Positions 56,655 to 64,000 of a stretch of DNA of 64,000 nucleotides are shown here, piece by piece. The notes under the pieces are model-generated. The model worked only from the letters and a program-made list of their open reading frames with translations. It had not been told where the DNA came from and ran no database searches. Both the position numbers and the translations under genes were made by a program. This DNA comes from Hippophae tibetana (taxonomy: Eukaryota; Streptophyta; Magnoliopsida; Rosales; Elaeagnaceae): positions 17,952,601-18,016,600 of the forward strand of contig CM072805.1 in NCBI GenBank assembly GCA_037013495.1, in the 5' to 3' direction. Every line of letters begins with the position of its first letter. The first letter of the stretch is position 1.

Positions 56655-58149
56655 TAGAATTAGTACACCCATAAACTACACTCTTTTCTTAACCTTAAGT
56701 GAATTCAAGTCTAATTAGATAAGCTAACATAGGAAGTATATGTATATATATGCATATGTGTGTGTGTGTATAAATGCATATTTAGCAAAAACTATATCCT
56801 TTAACAGTTATACAATTCTAATACAAGGAGGTTCATATATTCATCAATCAACATTTCATGAATACAAGGATATGCAAGGTTTATGATGAATTGATTCGTA
56901 TGTGTGTATTATATATGAATTCATCTAATGCACTTATGAAATCAACCTATATGAGCCTGAGAATCAATTCAATTTTAAAATAAGTCTCATAATTCTTTTT
57001 TTATATCCCTATTTACCAATATAAATATGCACGAAACTAAAGATCAATAAGGGCTTTACATGCTTGTAACCTAAAGCTTAGGTGGGGAATGAAGATATTT
57101 AGTCTTATTCACACCTTAGATATTTTTATTCATCATATGATATTTAATTATAATTGAATTTTTACTTGCTTTTTCTAGTGCACTTTATCTTATCATTCTT
57201 TTTTTCACACTTTCTTGTAACTTCACAACACTCCCAAACTTAATTTCAAACTTGTTTTTCTTTTTGTTCAAAAAATGATCATTTTATTAAGAATTTTTCT
57301 TTTTATTTTTTATAGGGTGCATTGCATTTTTCCTCCCTCTATAGCACAACATATGATTTCATTTTTTCTTTTCTTTTCAAACAATCTAAAGAAGCAAAGA
57401 TAAAGGTAATGTTTATTGGTTAGACATAAAATATGACTTAAAGATGTGAAAGGTTCTTTGTTGGGCTCAAATGGGTGACTAAATATATTAACAATGGTTA
57501 GCTTCAAGGCTCAATCGATCCAAATAATGCCTAAATCATTTCTTATGCTAAATATTATTTAGGATTTTGCCTCAAATGATGATCCAATAGATTCTAAATA
57601 CATAGTATATCTCATCAACTCTCATAACTCATTACAAATTTTCTCTCAATAAGAACACCAACATAAATTATGAACATATGCATGAAAATTTGAATCAATC
57701 AAATTAAAAATAGCAAGCATATCACATGATTAAGGTAAGTATCTTAATGAGTATGTTACATTCCTTATCATAGTCATGACAACCAGTTTTTATCATTGGG
57801 TTCATACATTTCAAATAGCATGCATGCCACATGATTAACGTAAGTATCTTAATGAGTATGTTACATTCCTTATCATAGTCATGACAACCAGTTTTTATCA
57901 TTGGGTTCATACATTTCAAATAGCATGCATGCATTTGGTTTCCATGTATTTATCAATTTTCACCCAAATCATGATTAGAATCATCTTAAAAATAAAAAAT
58001 TTCATAAATGCATATTAATTACTAAAGTAGAGAATAGAGCTCCCTCCTCCAAACTTAAATTACACATTATCCCCAATATATATATATATGAAAAAATAAA
58101 AAGAAAGAAAACTCCCTTAGTCTTGGCTCACCACATCTGTCATTGAAAT
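56655..58149. other. Non-coding part of element H
   Basis: AT-rich, with a GT/AT microsatellite at 56742-56772 and the tandem duplication at 57722-57934. No credible ORF; the 57722-57934 open frame is the duplication itself. Confidence 0.6.
57722..57934. repeat. 107-bp perfect-like tandem duplication
   Basis: Two copies of a block from CACATGATTAAGGTAAGTATC to CAAATAGCATGCATGC differ at only one or two bases, so the duplication is young compared with the surrounding element. Confidence 0.9.
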
Positions 58150-58930
58150 TGTTTAATCTTATGCGCCATTTATCTCCATATTTATTCACCTAAAAAACAA
58201 AAACAAAAACAATAAAAATATGAGTAAAATAATGTGGGTTCATATATAACATCCTTGACTAGATGATCATATCAACTTCTAAGGTGCATCCACCAAGGTT
58301 ATCATAGATGTTTCATTATGATAGTGCTTCACTATATATCCATTAACCATGAACTGCTCTTTCTTTTTGTTTTCTAATTTAATGGCTCTATGGTTGGTTA
58401 CCTTAGTGATAGTGAATGTACATGACCAACTACTCCTTAGTTTTCTCGAAACAATTTGAATCTTGAGTTGTACAGTAATACTTTATGTCTCAATTCAAAG
58501 ATATGAGGCACCATTTTCTTGTCATGCCATCTTTTTATCTTTTTTTATAAAACTGGGAATTCTCATGAGCATTCCACCATAGTTCATCCAATTCATTTAT
58601 TTACAAAATTCTTTTCTCACCAACTGCATCTATAGACATATTCATCTATTTCAATGCCCAATATGCTTTATATTCCAATTCTAGCAGTAAGTGACATGAC
58701 TTTCCATAATCTAGCCTATATGGGGTGGTACCAATTGGTGTTTTAAATGCAATTATATATACCTATAAAGCATCACCTAACTTAGATGACCAATCCTTCC
58801 TAGAGATGTTCATAGTTTTCTCTAAAAAAAATTTCACTTCTCTATTGGATACCTTTGCTTGCCCACTTATTTGGGGATGGGATGGACTAGACACTTTATG
58901 CCTTATCCCATACTTAGATAATAAGGACTA
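58150..58930 (-). pseudogene. Element H integrase C-terminal part
   Basis: On the minus strand: [20 protein letters not shown] (58880 down), [58 protein letters not shown] and KVLLYNSRFKLF. This is the end of an Athila-like integrase, matching 39030-39480 of element E in order. The catalytic Glu is changed to Lys (QAKVSNR for QAEVSNR). Nothing upstream of pol is left. Confidence 0.8.
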
Positions 58931-59209
58931 AAAGGAAAATAGAAATAAATACAATTAATCTCTCATATTGTAACAACAATCTCCTCTTGAATCTTCATCA
59001 AATTGGATCTCCTTTTGAACTTTTCCCTCTATTTGGCACCAAAAATCGATAAAATAAATTGTAAAATTTGGCTTTTAGCATTTCTCCTACAAGTGGAGGG
59101 TTAAATTAGGCTCGGATAGAATCTGGACCACTAAATTAGCTTCAGATCAAAGATTGAGATGAAAAAGGAAAATTAAATTGTACAAGTCAATTAAATCACG
59201 ACACGTGAT

Positions 59210-59742
59210 AAGATAGAAGCATGGAATGAAATAGCATGCGACATGTGATGTGGTAGACTGGTGCTGGTCAACGTGGGCTAAGTAAATGATAGGTGGCGTT
59301 CTACGATTCATTGATACGGGTTACACGGTGTAACGAATGGGTGAATCCCATGACAACATATGGTATGCTTATTAGTTGCTTAGAAAAACTCAAAATTAAT
59401 CTCAAGGTGACATATAGTAATGCTTGCATCAGCTGGTACATGGGAGGCACTCTGATTGGCTCCTCTTTGCTTGTGTGGCATCTAAGTGGTAACGATTGGG
59501 TCAACTTGTATACACGGTACACTCCGATTGGCTCCCCTTACTTGTGTGGAATCTACGCGTCAAGATCTGTTGATCATGCATTAAAAAATTAATAAAATAT
59601 CCATACAAATTTTTGAAAAATATATTTTTATCCATTTTAACTAGAAAGTTTATATTTTAATATTTTAAATCCCAAAAGTACTACTTATTCAATAAAACAA
59701 ACAAATATTAAGTAGAAATGTGCACTGATGACTCTACTTTCA
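59210..59742 (-). repeat. 5' LTR of element H (approximate)
   Basis: Aligns with 56340-56654 from about 59407 on. It holds twice-repeated GATTGGCTCC....TTGTGTGG.ATCTA units (59453-59555), also present in the 3' LTR. The inner limit is uncertain; 58931-59209 has no clear feature. Confidence 0.55.
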
Positions 59743-60640
59743 GAGAGTTATCAAATAGATATGGTCCATGTGAAAAAAACCATGTCTGGGATTTGATTGA
59801 CCTTTTGCCTAAATGAGACACTATTGATAATAAATAGATATTCATAATTAAATGTAAGGTAGTTCATTCCATTGATTGGGGTAAATTTTACATAAAGTTA
59901 CTCCCAAAACGAAGGAGTGGACTATGAGAAACCTTTTCATCAATGGTTAAATTTACTTTGACTCACCTTATGTTGGCTATTATTGCGCACCTTGATTTTG
60001 AACTGCATCAAATGGATGTTAAAACTTTATTTCTCAATGGAGACCTAGATGAAGAAATCCATATGGATCAACCTATGTGGTGAAAGGAAAAGCACACAAA
60101 GTTTGCATACTTTATCGATCTGTATATGAACTAAAATAAGCATCTGGAAATGCTATTTGAGATTTGCTCATGCTATTACTTATCTTGAGTATATAAGGAT
60201 TGGTGAAGACCATCGTGCTAAAGGTAGTTTCATCATTTTGTCATTATATATTGGCGACATATTGCTAGCAAGCAACATAAGGAGATCATTATCACCACTA
60301 AACAATGGTTATCTTTAACTTTTGATATGAAAGACATGGGTGAGGAAAATTATGTTCTCAAAGTTAAGATAGTCAAGGATCAAACTTAGAGACTACTAGG
60401 TTGATCTTGATAGCCTTATATACATAAAATACTTGAGATTTCAAATGCAAAAATTGCAAGCTCATTAACACTCCAATTGGAAAAGGTCAAAGCTTGAGTC
60501 GTGAGATGTGATGCAAGACTTCTAAAGAAAGAGATCGGATAGCTCGTGTACATTTTCTAGTATTGTAGGTAGTATACTATATGCCATTATGTGTATTTGT
60601 CTTGACATATGTTATGCCATTGAATTTATCAATATATGTA
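59743..60640 (+). pseudogene. Element F reverse transcriptase
   Basis: HVWDLIDLLP (59803-59832), FELHQMDVKTLFLNGDLDEE (59997-60056) and the catalytic region YIGDILLASN (60247-60276), where YVDD has become YIGD, followed by FDMKDMGEENYVLKVKI. Many stops occur. The frame fades after about 60500. Confidence 0.75.
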
Positions 60641-60689
60641 AGTCTAACCCTGGACCTATTTATTATAAGGCAATTAAAAATATTAAAAT

Positions 60690-61204
60690 AACTCAAGAGA
60701 ACTGCTAATTATATGTTGTTACTAAAGCTCTAAATTTCACATTATTAGCTATAGTGATGTTAATTGGAGTGGTGATACAAAAGAGTTCCATTTTACATTT
60801 GGATATGCTTTCATCCGTAATGAATGAGCTATCTCTTAGAGTAGTTATAAAAATCATGTGTTGTCTTATTTACTATGGAGACAGATTTTTTAGCTTACAT
60901 TGATGCAGTGCAATAAGCAGTTTGGTTAAGGATGCTTCTTCAGCACATTGAAGTTATTGCTAATGTCTTGGATCATGTAGTGATTCATTGTGATAGTATA
61001 GTTGCACTAGCATATATTAAGGATCTTAAATATCATGACAAAACCAAACACATTGATATAAAATACCACTACATCAAAGACATTGTTACAAGTGGAGAAG
61101 TGACTTTGGAATATACACCCACAAATCGCATAGTTGCAGATCTTATGACTAAACCTATAACCAAATATTCTTTTGTGGCTTATACTAAGACTAAGATTAC
61201 ATAG
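60690..61204 (+). pseudogene. Element F RNase H, end of pol
   Basis: YSDVNWSGDTKE is read around 60745-60780, then the open stretch 60932-61204 with HCDSIVALAYIKDLKYHDKT, KHIDIKYHYIKDIV and TNRIVADLMTKPI, the C-terminus of Copia RNase H with its usual ending. A stop at 61202-61204 closes the element's coding part. Confidence 0.8.
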
Positions 61205-63835
61205 ATTGTGATTTATATTCCATGTTACTTTATTTATCTTGAAACTATCTACAATATATATAATATTTTATGTATGTTCATATACATTTTCTTGCATTTT
61301 TGAAATATTGGTATAGCATATATATGTGTGTGTGTGTCAATATGTTATATTAGCTCTCTCATATGAGCAATCACCTTATGATACTTCAGCATAGCAAACA
61401 AAGATAAGACACATTAAGCTATTATTGTAGAAATAGTTAATTGAGTAAATACATTTCGCCTTGGATTTCTAATCAAGGCTGAAGATGAGAACTAATTAGA
61501 AACCATTGATAATGGGTATACTCACTAAACATTAAACTTGTATCTATTGCTAGATATGAGTTTTAAAAACATTTGTTACTAGAATGTTATATTTAAGAAC
61601 TCAGATTAGGTGCTATGGAAAGCTTTAAAAATCATGATCTATACAATGTTGTTTTTTAAGTGTTGGCACAATCCTATATTAGTACAATATATAACTTTAT
61701 TGGAGCATGTCTTTCTTTTCTACTATATGTGCTAGTGATAATATATGGATTATGAACCTAACATGAATAGTTACATGTTATATATATGACTCTGAAAAGC
61801 ACATGATAAGATTGAAAAGCACATGATAAGACTTAATATCATTCCATTCTATATGCCTTCTATGTATATGCATATGGTTTGAAATAACACTAATTAATCA
61901 AGATTGAAATCTTAGTTTAGATGTTGGATTTTTGGTCTAAAAGTACAAGTTATTTATAAGTGTATCCAATCTAACTCATTTGATTAATATCTAAATAATT
62001 TTATTTAAAAAGAAAAATAAGAATTCGTTAGATAATTATGAAAAAAATTAATAAGTAATTTTTTTTTCTTCTTTAAAAATGGAGACACTCTACTCAAAAG
62101 AAATCATAAAAATTGATAAAGGAAGAACACATATAAATATTTATTCTATTTATCAAAATAAATAGAGGTTTTTGGATTATGAATTACAAGTTTTAATCCA
62201 TTGATGTAAAATATTGAATAAAAGATGGTATACTTGTTTTCTCGGTGAAAAGTATTTTGTAAACACAATCATAGAATTTTTGTTATATTTATTTGTACAA
62301 GGCATCTCTTCTATTATAGGCAAACGACATATAAGTAGCACAAGTTAAAACTACGAGCTTAGGTGAGTTGGGGAAAATGATATCCAAGTACATCACGTAA
62401 TTACCTTGCTTTTTCCAATCATTATAATTACTATAATTAATTATATAAGATTCATTCTTATTTTTATTAATCATTTTTTTATTATTTTGATAGAATTGGA
62501 GTCACCCAATTTGGATACCGAATAAAACTAAAAAGTTCTTATGAGTATGACATCTCTATTTCTTAAAAAAATGTATTGTATGTGATACATGTATGATAAT
62601 CCTAAGAAAGGCTCATTCTCCTTCCAATTAATCCAGCTTAGGGTTATAGAAAGGCTTGGGCTGACCCTGAAACAAGTTAATATGAATACTATATATTAAA
62701 CCATTAACATCTAAATAAAATGCAAAATAAATGTTGTCCGTACTAATAAAATAACATAGTATTCATTACTTTTAGAATACATTGTTTATCGATTAGATTT
62801 CATTATCTTTTCATCCTTATTAATGCTTATTGAGTATTTGACTTTTTAAAAATAAATGTTACGGTAATTTTAAATTTTATTAATTTAAAATACCATATTA
62901 TCTTATATTTTAAAAATAATGAATAATTTTTATTAATAAAATAATGATCTTTAGAATTAATGTGAATAAAAGATCCAATATAATTGATATTTATACCTAA
63001 TAATAAAAATGACAAAATGACATGTTTAATAATTAAATGCATAATTGGTATATATATATTACAAAGATTAAAATAACACTAAATTTAATCGATTTAAGAT
63101 TTAAGATTTAAGATTTAAGATTTAAGATTTATAATTTATGAGTTAAGATTTTGAGTTTAATGATTAATAAAAGATATTAAGATTTAGTGACCAATAAAAA
63201 AATATTAAAGTTTAGTGTTTAGGTTTAAGATTTAGTCATAAATGGATGGATATTATTAATAAGTGAATATTTTTTTATTTAAAATATGCATTTTAATTAT
63301 TAATTTTGTATTTTTATTCATTTTATTGTTGATTATAAATATTTAAACTCTTATTTTTATTTATTTTATTATTAATTATAAATAATACTTATATTAATGT
63401 TTAACTAGTAAGAAAAGTCATGACATGGTGGACCTAAGAAACTTAACTCATTGGGCGAGCAGAGAGAGGGAGCCCATCTAATTCATTTATAACCAAATGG
63501 GCGATTCAAAATGTCTACATATAGAGAGAAGGAGAGAATCTTTTCCATTCTTTTTGGTCTGAAAGAATCTTTTTTTTTTTCATTTGACTAAATATAAAAA
63601 ATGTGAATACAAATACAAATTTCTTTAGAAATAAAACAATATGCTTAATATATTATTATTATTTTTCTGTTTTGCTAATAAACAAGAAGCCTCATCTTCC
63701 TTAGGACAAAAGTACGTTGCCCAATTATTAACAAATTTTGGGTCTATCTAGGAGAGGGCTACATTATGTGTAAAAATATAAAATATATGTTTTGTATTGT
63801 AATTAACAATAAAATTATTTTGGATAATGATGATT
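61205..63835. other. AT-rich intergenic DNA
   Basis: No gene seen. Small features: a 21-bp tandem duplication GAAAAGCACATGATAAGA (61795-61831), a GT/AT run (61315-61340) and the 7-bp repeats at 63091-63130. The part next to the host gene may hold its 3' untranslated region. Confidence 0.5.
63091..63130. repeat. (ATTTAAG)n heptamer repeat
   Basis: Five to six tandem ATTTAAG units, followed by degenerate ones. It resembles a mutated plant telomere heptamer but contains no CCCTAAA. Confidence 0.85.
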
Positions 63836-64000
63836 TTAGAAATGTGAAATGCATCTACGATGACGAGCTGCTACAGTTTTCTTTCTCTGCTTAGTTTCAT
63901 GTTTCCATGTGTTTGCGATATCATGTGCTACACTTATTGCATCTAATGAAGCACCAGATAAGCCTCTCCTTGTGAACCCAACTGCATAAAGTCCTTCACT
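63836..64000 (-). CDS. YUCCA-family flavin monooxygenase, C-terminal end (partial)
   Basis: 54 codons and a stop (63836-63838), entering from the right edge. The peptide reads GLYAVGFTRRGLSGASLDAI, then SVAHDIANTWKHETKQRKK and a basic tail. The GLYxVGFTRRGL block with the following ASxDA.xIAxDI is the conserved end of plant YUCCA enzymes, which turn indole-3-pyruvate into the auxin indole-3-acetic acid with FAD and NADPH. No stop or frame change is seen, in contrast to all other frames here, so this is likely a live host gene whose body lies outside the window. The FAD and NADPH motifs cannot be checked, and the paralogue cannot be named. Confidence 0.8.
   Translation of the reverse strand, partial: SEGLYAVGFTRRGLSGASLDAISVAHDIANTWKHETKQRKKTVAARHRRCISHF

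Larger units (their letters stand above)
56202..59742 (-). mobile_element. Element H: Athila-like Gypsy, internally deleted, inside F
   Basis: Flanks are ATGAG (56197-56201) and GAGAG (59743-59747), a diverged 5-bp duplication; without the insert the RT frame of F reads on (MDNELSNRYG). LTRs at 56202-56654 and about 59210-59742 share GATCATGCATTAAAA and CTGATGACTCTACTTTCA. Only the integrase end remains of pol. Confidence 0.75.
47815..61204 (+). mobile_element. Element F: Copia relic carrying three insertions
   Basis: Pieces of one Copia gag-pol occur in order: gag (47815-48650), protease/GAG-pre-integrase (48700-49303), integrase (50333-50744 and 55661-56060), RT (56060-56201 and 59743-60640), RNase H (60690-61204). 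They are separated by a CACTA element, element G and element H. No LTRs were found, so the outer limits are those of the coding relic. Confidence 0.75.

Noticed and set aside
58725..58931. Plus-strand ORF in element H
   Set aside because: It is the shadow of the minus-strand integrase, whose family motifs are clear.

Overview
The window is plant nuclear DNA: very AT-rich, intron/TE-type intergenic sequence dominated by LTR retrotransposons, with a Mutator-like (MULE) transposase, a CACTA-type element, a MITE and a decayed endogenous pararetrovirus. A dicot is most likely, but no species can be named from this. The only clear host gene is the last 54 codons plus stop of a YUCCA-type flavin monooxygenase, entering from the right edge on the minus strand (63836-64000). 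I saw no tRNA, rRNA or CRISPR array. Every transposon or viral gene is broken by stops, frameshifts or insertions.

Layout. (1) 118-5235: element A, a plus-strand SIRE-like Copia relic with only a gag remnant, abutting a truncated minus-strand MULE transposase (5236-6228 and 11625-12260). The MULE is split by Copia element B (6229-11619, minus). (2) 12261-15273: sparse sequence, a tandem duplication, an LTR fragment and a MITE holding telomere-like repeats. (3) 15274-46987: one small Copia element (C) inflated to about 31.7 kb. Its 5' LTR holds a roughly 7 kb endogenous pararetrovirus (15321-30028), which in turn holds a solo LTR (16631-18030) and a gag-pol-less Athila-like Gypsy element D (22259-28475). 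Between the integrase and RT regions of C sits a second, gag-pol-bearing Athila-like element E (32239-45271), whose own 3' LTR holds an inverted solo LTR of the same family (43010-44804). (4) 47815-61204: Copia element F, broken by a CACTA element (49304-50332), by SIRE-like element G (50745-55655, minus, a relative of A) and by Athila-like element H (56202-59742, minus). (5) 61205-63835: AT-rich spacer, then the YUCCA 3' end.

Most insertions are bounded by 5-bp target duplications, and removing insert plus one duplication makes the interrupted host sequence continuous. This gives a readable order of events. The most unusual structures are: element D, whose two outer ends are both U3 ends (head-to-head) yet which carries a perfect target duplication; a two-hairpin sequence module repeated at the gag-pol and post-pol junctions of the Athila-like family, which also marks the deletion junction in D; a variable GC-rich segment and ACGT-type (bZIP-like) palindromes just upstream of the TATA box in this family's LTRs; and an in-frame 255-bp duplication and a reiterated promoter in the pararetrovirus.
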